From positions 62,001-126,000 of the forward strand of contig NC_070559.1 in NCBI RefSeq assembly GCF_026914185.1: 64,000 nucleotides of DNA. The letters run 5' to 3'. A model generated the notes under the pieces. That model was not told the origin of the DNA, did not search any database, and saw only the letters and a program-made list of their open reading frames with translations. This stretch comes from Puccinia triticina. Lineage: Eukaryota; Basidiomycota; Pucciniomycetes; Pucciniales; Pucciniaceae. This document shows, one piece after another, positions 26,717 to 36,600 of the stretch (position 1 is its first letter; each line of letters begins with the position of its first letter). The position numbers were made by a program, and so were the translations under genes.

Positions 26717-27800
26717 TTGCGAGCTTCACGGCATTAGTACTCCTCAGGGAGACCCTGTGTAGCCGGGGGGGTTATTTGGCGGATTTCCTACTAAGGCAAT
26801 CCGCCAAATCCTTAGCTACGGTGGTCCAAATGCCCCCAGATTTTTTCTGCCACATAGATACACTCTCTATAGCATATTTTAGGCTTCACAGAATTAGCAA
26901 TCCTCAGGGAGACCCTGTGTAGCTGGGGGGCGGATTTGGCGGATTTCCTACTGAGGCAAACCCCCAAAACCTTATCTACAGTGCTCCAAACGGCCCCAAA
27001 TTTTTCTCTGCCACAAGAATACACTCTCTAGAAAACATTTTAAGCTCCAAGGAGGTATTACACATCAGGAACACCTTCTATTGACTGTGGTGTAGTGTCG
27101 CGCAGCGCAAATGCGCTATATTTTAGCATAGCGTTAGTGCAATTGCGCGTATCTGCGCTAACGCTACGCTAAAAGCTAAAATAGCTTTGCACCCTGTGCG
27201 CGTTGTGGTAAGACTAATCCACTTACAAACACATCAAACATAGGGAAAAATTAACATAATAGTATATTATAAAGTACAAACAAAACCCTTCTAGCACAAA
27301 ATATAAGACAACCTACATATCATAAAGAAGTGTCAGTTAATTTATCACCCAAAAAACCAGTAACAGTCTATCTAACTACATAATCAAATACATAGTAGAA
27401 TCTTAGTTTCACACACAAATCACATCCATTACATAGTACAAATCTACTCTAGGACTGAATGGGACACTTCTGAAAGGTTTACTTATCACACATTAGCAAA
27501 TCTACTCTTAGATGTGATTTTCCACCCCAAAGAGGAACAAGCCAAGTGGTCACAATCCAAAGTAGTATACTATTTCACATATATCATGTACAGCTTCCCA
27601 ATATAGGTTATTATTTCACACCACAACTGTACAGCATCCCAAAGTGGTATACTATTTCACACATGTAAAATCCACTCTCAGACTAGTTTATTTACTATAC
27701 AAGGAGGTCTTTTCTGCCCTTCTTGTTCCCTTTCTTCCCCATGCCAGCATAAATAGTAATATTAAGAAATTACTTCTATTGAACTTGTGAAAAGTATGGT

Positions 27801-27859
27801 CTGAGTGAAGTGGGTATTGAACCCACAACCTCGTGTACTGTGAGAGTCAAACTCACATA

Positions 27860-27901
<42 letters not shown>

Positions 27902-27905
27902 ACAT
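27801..27905 (-). ncRNA. tRNA-related sequence (SINE or tRNA pseudogene)
   Basis: On the minus strand: an A-box-like tagctcaatggttagagc (27880-27897), a D-arm pair gctc/gagc, and a perfect T-arm gtggg-ttcaata-cccac (27810-27826) containing a B box (ggttcaatacc-like). The spacing is longer than in a tRNA, the acceptor arms do not pair across the molecule, and gtgtact pairs instead with an internal agtacac. It is therefore not a normal tRNA gene. It sits in the unique core of the 25,069-30,875 element. Confidence 0.5.
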
Positions 27906-28280
27906 TGCATAGAAATGAGTTTGAGGTGATGACACACATGATATGCGAGAGGTTGCAAACTAAGTGCATTTAACATTGGCATTGTGGTACGCTGCAACTG
28001 AGCAGACAATCTACTCTCAATAACTTCCGCTTCCATCACCCATCTAAATAGTAAGATCATCATAGTAATAGTTATAATATAAATTGAAATCAGACTTGAG
28101 AAATTGATAACATAACAAAATTAAATTGACCATTTTAAAAGTCACTTACGTCAAACTATAAAACCTCTCAACCCACGCACAGAGTCCTGGTTATTACAGT
28201 CTGTAGTAGAAATACTTAAGAATATTTCTTCTGATTTAGCCACACTAAATTCTTAGTGTAAATTTCTCCCAAAGTTTATT

Positions 28281-30036
28281 TGACAGCTCTGTTTATGAAG
28301 CTTAGGGCAAAAACCCGTCAATTTTAAGGGTTTTGGGCCCTAGCACTATAACTGTGCTGATGTAAACACTAGTAATGTAAATTAATAAACTTGCTACGTG
28401 GTAAATATGGCCACTACAAGGGTTTTAAACACTCTTTAAAAGAGGAGGATTTATTATGTAATTAATAATACGGACTTACTTTGCGCACTGCGAAAAGCTC
28501 TTCGCGCACTGTGCAGTGCGCGAAGTTTGCAAACACTTCGCGCACTGCGCGTGAAGGGCGCAACTTTTTCAAATTATTTTTTGACCAATCAATAGACAAG
28601 CTTATTATTGTCCTCTGTGAATTTATTTGGAGTTTTTTGAAGCTTCCTTGTATGCTTAAAAATCCCACCAATAAAAAAAACAAGTACAGCCATTTGGGGA
28701 CCTGGAATTCATATTCCCACAGGCCAAAAAATCCAATTAATTTATTGAATCATATTAAACATGTATTTAAAAGTTTTAGAACTTTTTGGCCACTTTGTAC
28801 AAGGACAAGGCTTTCAAAAACCAGTAACTGTTTCTCAAGATATGCCAAAATGCGCCAGTAAGTGGTGAACTTTCCTAATTTTTGAAAGCCTTATTCTTGC
28901 ACAAAGTGGCCAAAAAATTCTAAAAAGTTTGAATTCATATGTATCATTATTCACTAAATTATTTGGATTTTTTGACTGGTGGGAATATGAATTCCAGGTC
29001 CCCAAATGGCTGTACTTGTTTTTTTTATTGGTGGGATTTTTAAGCATACAAGGAAGCTTCAAAAAACTCCAAATAAATTCACAGAGGACAATAATAAGCT
29101 TTTCTATTGATTGGTCAAAAAATAATTTGAAAAAGTTGCGCCCTTCACGCGCAGTGCGCGAAGTGTTTGCAAACTTCGCGCACTGCACAGTGCGCGAAGA
29201 GCTTTTCGCAGTGCGCGAAGTAAGTCCGTTAATAATATATAATTATTGATTACAGGGAATAAATTTGGCGTAAAAAGTAGGTGGTAAGCGCTTAAACTGA
29301 TTGGCTACTTGACAGAGGCGGGGGTCTTACGGCAACTACTTATAAGGATAAGGCTTTAAATATGCTAATAAGGGATTTTTGATAATTTAAAGGGTTTCAT
29401 CCAGTGGATTTTACGTGCTGGGGATGGTTTATAAGGAAAAGGGGCTACGATAGTAGCAGAGGAGAATATTCACGGCAAACTTACAGTTTCTGGGTGGTGA
29501 ATGATCTGGGGGATCTTTTCCTGAGGGCCAAATAGGCCTCTATTTATAGAGGGGACCTCAGTGGGCGTAAACACTAAGTCCTTTTCTCCCTATGGGAGTA
29601 TCCTGAGGTGTAGCCGTGAACAGGGCTTGGCTGTGGGCAAATTATTTGTATTGTAATAGACTTCCCTGACTCTGTCACATGACATATTTATAACCAATTG
29701 TCATGCAAAAGAGCTTCAGTAGAAGTCTACATAATACTTTCACGGGGTATTTTTACATGAGTAATATTACTCATTAATGTACAACAGTTTATTTTTATGT
29801 ACTTTGTTTGTTTTACTAATTTTTTGTATGTAATACTATTTTTGGGCGCTTTCTGGGGCCAATTCTTATTTATACAATTAGTACATGAAGGAATAGGAAT
29901 AAGGGGTTAATTTGAGTGGGTTAACCCCCTTAATTTATGATGAGGAATCTGAATCTGCAATAATAATTTAATTATAAATATTATTTACCAAGTTATTGCA
30001 GTCTTTTGGATACTTGACGTATCTCTAAGGCTGACA
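28281..30036 (-). mobile_element. Solo LTR, copy A, interrupted by a foldback MITE
   Basis: Reverse complement of the LTR at 50,723-51,832. Read on the minus strand it runs tgtcagcc..gctgtca (TG..CA) and is flanked by a 5-bp duplication ttatt (28276-28280, 30037-30041). Removing the 760-bp insert and its 7-bp duplication leaves 989 bp. It retains the TATA-like block (near 29,540) and no internal retrotransposon sequence, so it formed by LTR-LTR recombination. Confidence 0.88.
28470..29229. mobile_element. 760-bp foldback MITE inside solo LTR A
   Basis: Two near-identical inverted arms of about 350 bp (about 28470-28818 and 28880-29229) start with acggacttactt and a cgcgcactgcg-rich block. 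The element is flanked by a 7-bp duplication taataat (28463-28469, 29230-29236). The mirrored open frames on opposite strands are translations of the arms, not genes. Confidence 0.9.
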
Positions 30037-30883
30037 TTATTCAAGGAAGGCAGCCCTTCAAGCACCTTTAGCCTAAACTTACCTAGTTTTTGCTATATTC
30101 CCTTCCAAGCTCAGATCACGCCTTGCGTAGAAGTTCCACAGCGTAGTTTTAGCGCAGATGCGCGCAATTGCGCTAACGCTACGCTAAAAAATAGCGCTTT
30201 TGCGCTGCGCTACGCTACACCACGGTCAATAGAAGGTGTTCCTGATGTGTAATACCTCCTTGGAGCTTAAAATATTTTCTAGAGAGTGTGTTCTGATGGC
30301 AGAAAAAAATTGGGGCCGTTTGGAGCACAGCAGATAAGGTTTTGGGGGTTTGCCTTAGTAGGAAATCCACCAAATCCGCCCGGCTACACAGGGTCTCCCT
30401 GAGGAGTGCTAATGCCGTGAAGCTTATAATATGTTCTAAAGAGTGTAATCTTATAGAAGGAAGAATTTGGGGCTGTTTGGAGAAACGTAGATAAGGTTTT
30501 GGGGGTTTGCCTTAGTAGGAAATCCGCCAAATAACCCCCCCCCCCCGGCTACACAGGGTCTCCCTGAGGAGTACTAATGCCGTGAAGCTCACAATATTCT
30601 CCAACAAGTGTATTTAGATTGCTGTAAAAATTTTAGGGTGTTTTGGTACAACAGTGACAAGATATAAATTCTTTTGTATATTCCGTCATTTTTTGTTAAA
30701 TTAATGTCTCAACTCCCATCCTTGAGAGGGGAATTAATTAATTGACTCCCAAGATGCTTTTGGGGCCGCGCGAGGTCCCGAGGACCCAGGGGGGACGTCC
30801 TGAGACGGTCCGCGCGACGTAAACAACATTTGGGAGTCGATTTATTAATTCTTGGGAGTCAATTTTCCAACTCCCTTTATTTA

Positions 30884-31658
30884 ACCTTGAAGAAATGGTG
30901 TAACATAACTCAGATTGTGTGGGATGACGCGCAAGAAGCAAGGCTTTGTCCCAAGCAAATTTTTAAGGTATAAGGTTTTGAGGGCAAGGAACTGTGATGG
31001 TTGGAAAAAACCACCCAGCCAAACCCAAATTCTAGGCTCTGCGAAAGGGGGTGCTAGCGCGCAAGTCTCCCCTCCCGAGGGCTATCGGAGGCTTGCTTCG
31101 CAAGACCAGACGCCCGCAGCAGCGAGGGACTTGGGTTAAGCTCGCGCAGCTACGGATATTCAGGCAAGACAGCCGATTCCTATCCCCCCGTTGGCTCACG
31201 GACAGCCTCACGCCAGAGGGAATACCTCTCCATCGAGCCGTGGCCAGGCCTGGCACGGCGCCCGTGCCAGGGCCCTATAATGTTATCCGTCATGGGACGG
31301 CGCGGTCAGACCGTCCACAGATGTCGACTTGCACCCGGCCGTGTGTAGTAGTCCCTGCGTGAGCATGTAACACTACAGAGAGTGAGCGTGGCATCCCACG
31401 GTGAAGGGTGAAGATCAGCAGGCCTGGCACTGGCAGGGGATCCATTCACTTCACACAAAGGGTGTTGATTTAGGCGCAAGGCATATGGCGCACCTGCCTG
31501 ATATCCATCCTTGTAGACCTTTGCCAAGGCAAGTCAAACCCTCCGAGTCCGCTTTTCAGCTTAGCTGCAAGTTGCGCACTTACTCGGATCTTGTTTATAA
31601 GGAAAGGATTGCGTCCTTTACCAATCTGATCACAAAACACTTTCGCCCCCCCCTCCAA
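30884..31658. other. GC-rich hairpin-prone intergenic stretch
   Basis: About 31,020-31,480 is much more GC-rich than its surroundings and has local inverted repeats (cctggcacgg/ccgtgccagg at about 31,242-31,272). Overlapping open frames on both strands have no domain. I cannot say whether it is an RNA gene, a repeat or transferred DNA. Confidence 0.35.
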
Positions 31659-32021
31659 ATGTTAAAACAATTCATCCCCTTCAATGTACTGGTCGTATTA
31701 TTCTTCGGTTGCAGCTTGGTTATAGTCTCACTGTCACAGCCTTTGATTTCCAGCAATACGTCCAAGGATTTCATCCTCAAGGGTAGATCCCACTGGCCGG
31801 TGGGACAAGCTACTACGATATATAAACGACAACCACTACCACAGGAGGACAAAACCTTGGTTTCTAAAACTAAAACTCCTTCAACCAATTTCAAGCGGCC
31901 AACGTGAGTTTTGCGGCATCAGCCTTGTGTAAAAACAGTCCGGATATCCAGTGCTGATTTTTTTTCATAACTTATAATTACCACTAGGCTCGAAATCAGG
32001 GAGCTATCTCGACTTGTTTGA
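31659..32021 (+). CDS. Candidate small secreted protein
   Basis: Proposed two exons, 31659-31903 and 31988-32021, with a GTGAGT donor and CACTAG acceptor, giving about 92 residues. Residues 1-27 are a strong signal peptide (MLKQFIPFNVLVVLFFGCSL..), with likely cleavage after SLS or SQP. The mature part is basic and hydrophilic, with no cysteine and no known domain; the splice makes KRPTLEIRELSRLV. The frame stays open 5' of this ATG, but upstream residues look like repeat translation, so I start at the ATG that begins the signal peptide. It lies just outside the large TIR element, a typical setting for rust effector candidates. Confidence 0.4.
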
Positions 32022-32508
32022 ACTGAAAATCTGGCCCGCTCCGCAGCATGATGTCCACCTCACTATTTCTTTGTTTTTCAAACCAGCAGAACCATCAATC
32101 ACCAATAGCTTATGAAGCATATTCTTCTCAACAGAAATTGTATATAGTTATAATATGAAGAGAATATCATTCGGATCATATCATTTAAGAACTGTAAAAC
32201 CATCAATCTGCCCCATGTTTTTGTCTTGCATTAAATAATTAGAGATAAAATGTATTTAAAACAAAAGGAAAATGGCTGTTATGCATCTTCATCTTCCCCA
32301 TTGCATGGGATCATTGTCTTCAACCGAAGCTGCGCTGATGGCTTGGTCGACTGCAACCTTGTGTGTAATTCATGGAGTAGATTCCAACTCCAGAAGAGAT
32401 CTTCTGTTCTAGATCTAGAACAGAAAAGAGTGTGCTTACCTGGGAATTAATTGGACTGACATTCTGTGTCTTAAAAACTTGCATGAAAAAGCAAAAATTG
32501 TATATTTA

Positions 32509-32893
32509 GGCCCCGTTTGGAGCCAATATAAATATAGGTGATATAATCACTTGTAAACTCAATAAAAAATACAAAACTCAACATAAAGAATCCAATTTTT
32601 TTTGTAGGAAACCTACAGTAATGGTCTCATCAACCATGAATTCAGATTTAACTGATTCAGCCATCTTCAGCACCATAATACTATTATATTGCTTTTTTTT
32701 GGTCAAAAGCAATATAATGGTACTACAGTACTGAATATGGCTGAATCAGTTGAATCTGACTTCATAATTGAAGAGACCAGTATTGTAGGCTGCCTAGAAA
32801 AAATATTTGGAGGCTTTATGTTGAATTTTGTAGTTTTCATTGAATTAACCAATGATTATATCACCTATATTTATATCGGCTCCAAACAAAGCC
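32509..32893. mobile_element. Tourist-like MITE, copy 2 (385 bp)
   Basis: Ends ggccccgtttggagccaata / tatcggctccaaacaaagcc with TTA duplications (32506-32508, 32894-32896). The whole element folds back: tgattcagcca, ataatactattatattgc and gaattcagatt-like strings recur inverted around a poly-T loop at about 32,690. Confidence 0.87.
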
Positions 32894-32896
32894 TTA

Positions 32897-33608
32897 GATG
32901 ATAAAACTACTGGGTCTAACTTTTTTTTTCAAGGGTATTTGGATCACTTTCCGATCAGGTATTTCTCTTCCTGATCGGAAATGTAGCGTGTGATTATTGA
33001 TACGTATTTATCTACTGGCTACTCTGATCAAGCGTATATATATGCTCAAACCAATTCCTGGCAAAACACAGCACTATTACACCTCTGAATTGCGAATGTT
33101 TAGGCGCGATTTTCAGAGACTGAAATTTCAATTTTCAAAGGCCGTAAAAGTGGATGCAGCGGGTGGTCGGCGTCCAAGGGCTTCCTTTGAAATTTCCAGG
33201 CCCCAGCCAGGCGTTCGGATGGATGTTGCAGGGCTGTTGCTCGTCATGGGAATTTGTGACAGATCAGAGCACCACCCTGGACTCCTCTTGACCATTTCTC
33301 TCGAAAAACTACCACCACCACCCCCACCTGCCACCGGCCACCGCCACCACAGACCAGAACCAAACGACGAGAGAAGCCGCCCAGGAAGGAAAGGAAGCAA
33401 GAAAACAGACTCAGACACTTCGGAAATGGACTCAGACTGCTAGGCACGAAAAACTCGACTTATTCTCCTTCCGACTGTTTAAATTAAATACTGAATCCTG
33501 ATGGCAGTCAGCTTTCAAGAGTCTGTACTTCATCCCTCTCCTGACTTACAACATGTTTTTATCTGCTGCGGTGAAATTCAGAGGCGGTGATCAACAGACT
33601 GACTAGAG
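32897..33608. other. Flank of the START-domain gene
   Basis: Contains low-complexity Pro-coding sequence (33,300-33,360) on both strands. The first exon and start codon of the following gene probably lie here, but I could not fix them. Confidence 0.4.
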
Positions 33609-36600
33609 TTTAATTCTGTTGACACATACAACCCTAGGACTCATCAACGTTATCAAGCTGCACTCGACAGCGCACTTCAGCACTTCAAAAAACTCGTGGA
33701 TTCTCATCACTCGAAACACTGGCAACTTGTACCGCCCACCTCCACCCAACCTAATCATTCACGCTCTCAATTCTCACAGACCCAACAAGCCAACCCTCAT
33801 CATCAATTCCTCAATGGTCTCGCTCCAATCGACTTCTCGAACGTCCAAGTCCATCGTCGCAAGTTAGACGGATCATCTGTCGTCCGAGCTATCTGCGATC
33901 TATCGATCGATCCAACGCGCTTCGATATAGATGACTTCAAGGCTGTTCTCCAGACCGCCGAGGTTAGAGGCGTTTGGGATAAGCTAGTGGATAAAGCAAC
34001 GGTGATCGAAGTGCTTGACCCTCAAAGCAGGATAGTTAAAACTGATTTTAGATTAGGCTGGCCTGCCAAGTTGAGTAATTGATTCTCTTTTCAAGTTTTC
34101 ATCTCGCTTTTCTTTCCTTGCCCGCTTTTTTTTATATTCTTGATCTGCTTGATCCTCTCGGATGTCAGCTCTTGCATCCACAATACATCTGAGCATCGAT
34201 CGGTTTATTTATTTCTATTCTTGTTTTCCATTCTCAACCTTTCATACGTTGCATCAGACCTAAAGAACACTACTGATCATAATCCTCAAACGTCTCTAGT
34301 CCTCGAGATTCAATTACCATATCAAAAACATTCACAGATTCGAATACAGTCATTGACATCTCGACCTCACTTCCTCGCTCAGCTGATGAACCGGCCTACC
34401 TTCGACCTTCCCCACCATTTGTTCGCTCGCATGTTCACCTCCTTGCTTGGTGTATCCAACTGGTCCATGATCCTCCACAACCCTCTAACAATCCTACTCA
34501 ATCCTCCCAAGCAAAAGAAGCTGTACAAACTCATGACCACCCGACCGATCGAGACTCATCTACCCAAGCCCTCCACAACAAGGCTCCGCCAAGCAAAGCT
34601 CGAATTACTGTGTTTTGGAAGGTCAACTGGAAGGGTGCCATCTTCTCAACTCATCATTCTCAAATCGCTTCACTTCTCAACGGATTTGTTGATTACGTAA
34701 GAAACCAGGCTACCGAAATTCCAATCATGTCATCGTATGCCGATGGAGTCGATTTCAGCTCAGCTTCTTACGATAAGGCAGACGAGAAGTTGAACCTCTC
34801 TTATTCAATCTTACCCGAAGATCCTAAAAACGATTTGTCGGAACCCACAAGTGGCACTTCTGAAAACGGAAAATTTCCATCCGATGGCACGCGACTTCGA
34901 CGCGCGATCGAGCTGAAACTACCGGTTGATCAAGGCTGGGATATCCAAGTCAACGTTTATGGCCAAGGAGAGGATGTCAATGAAAATTGGGAAGTGATGG
35001 CTGAGAAACCACCGGACGCACTTCGTACAATCTTACGGATCACCCATGCCAAGTTACCAAAACCTGATCAGCTTGTCAGGGTCAAAGTCGTTGTTCAACG
35101 GCTTGCTGGTGGTAAAACTGTCAGAGTCAACCAAACTCCCGTCAAGGCTGCGACGATAGAGTCAAGTGGCAACGAGGCATTATCTATTCTATTCAAAGAA
35201 GACGCCCGAAGTATCAGTGAACTGAGCTTGCAAACCGGCTCTACCGGAAACTCGAAGCTCACTAATGATACGGCCTCAACGGTAGATGCCCCCGCCCGCG
35301 AGTCTGCTTCGCCATGTCCACAGGCGTCGGCACTTGCCAAAAGACTGAATGCCTCTCGCGAAAATGTGATATCTACTCTTTTACGAAGGAGTTACATATA
35401 TTTCAGTTCACTACTACAGGAACCTGAAGCTAAATGGAAACATACATCTGATTCGCGCGGTGTTAGTGTGACCCAACTCCAGTCCATTGATCCCACCTTG
35501 ACGGTTTATAGAGCTGAGGCGACGTTTGTCGGAGTCGGCGTTTGGAACGTACTGAGCGCGATCACCACAGCAGGTGCGCGCCTTTACTGGGACAAGAGCT
35601 TAACTGAGGTGAAATTGTTGGAGGAATTGAATGATCTGAGTTCGCTGTGGCAGATCAAACAGAAAGGAAGTTGGCCGATTGCACCTCGTGATAGTATTCT
35701 GATAACTACCACATACAAATCCCCTGCTTCGGTTCATATATTCTCAGTTTCAACTGACGATTCCAATCTCTTCCCAAGTATCCAACCCCCCACACCTGGA
35801 TACATCCGCGCCCGGACTGAAATTTTGGGGTGGTCCATCGAGTCATTATCTCCGACGACTACCCAAATCACCCTCATTGGTACATCCACATTCCTATTCT
35901 TGCGCTATGTTAAATACTGAAACCATGTTTGATTATACCCACAGATCAACATGATCCACTTGGCTGGTCTCCGAAAAGCTGGACTCCGGCTCAACTAATC
36001 GCTCAAGTAGCGAATGTTGGGGAGTTTGCTATGAAATCGGGTGGGCCGCCGTTGATAACTCGTATTTCGGGTGCCAGGGTAACCTTATCAAAGTACGAGC
36101 ACGATAAGGGGACGTTCCGTGCAGAATACACGGCTTCTGAGAGTGCACTCACGCCGGCCATCATGGATCCTTCACATTCGACTACATGCTCAATCGATGC
36201 CTCAGATACATCCTCGGTTGAATGCGAGATTAGGTGTGATTGTGAAAGCTGGGCCGTTTCATTGGACATCGTGGTCGACCCACCCCCGACGAAGGCAAGC
36301 TGCTTAAAGCGTCACAAACTCTCATCCGGCGGCGGGTGGTGGATTACGATCGAGCATGATCCAAACTTATTGGAGCGCGACAAAGCCAAAATACTCATCC
36401 GGAGAGGAAGAACTGGACTGGATGAGAAGGGCTCAGTTACCCTGAATGGTACCAATTTAAAAGTCGATATCGAAGAATTATCCGCAGAAGAAGCCAAGAG
36501 TTTGGCAACCCAACGACGAGTCAAAGCAAGTCTGATCCCGTATGCGATTCCCAAGCTCTGTCTTCTCCCGCTACTTTGATATGCTGATCCACAAATGATG

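Larger units (their letters stand above)
25069..30875. mobile_element. Large non-autonomous TIR element with 8-bp TSD, host of a transposon nest
   Basis: Begins gggagttg and ends caactccc, flanked by a perfect 8-bp duplication tttattta (25061-25068, 30876-30883). Each end is a long inverted repeat of roughly 700-750 bp: an outer part (about 25069-25350 matching 30600-30875), two subterminal units of about 150-165 bp (26717-27025 matching 30290-30600) that share cctcagggagaccctgtgta, and an inner part (27025-27185 matching 30130-30290) rich in gcgctaacgctacgc. The left repeat is split by a Helitron-like insert and the centre by a solo LTR. No transposase was found. An 8-bp TSD fits hAT, P or KDZ-type elements, but the ends do not match the hAT consensus. 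Confidence 0.85.

Noticed and set aside
27801..27905. Functional tRNA gene
   Set aside because: Spacer length and acceptor pairing are wrong; kept only as tRNA-related sequence.
28481..29249. Mirrored 106-126 residue open frames on both strands
   Set aside because: They are translations of the two arms of one inverted repeat and have no codon or domain support.
34140..34299. Signal-peptide-like frame (LFLFSILNLSYVASD)
   Set aside because: Falls in the intron between GWPA and NPRDS of the START protein; T-rich intron sequence.
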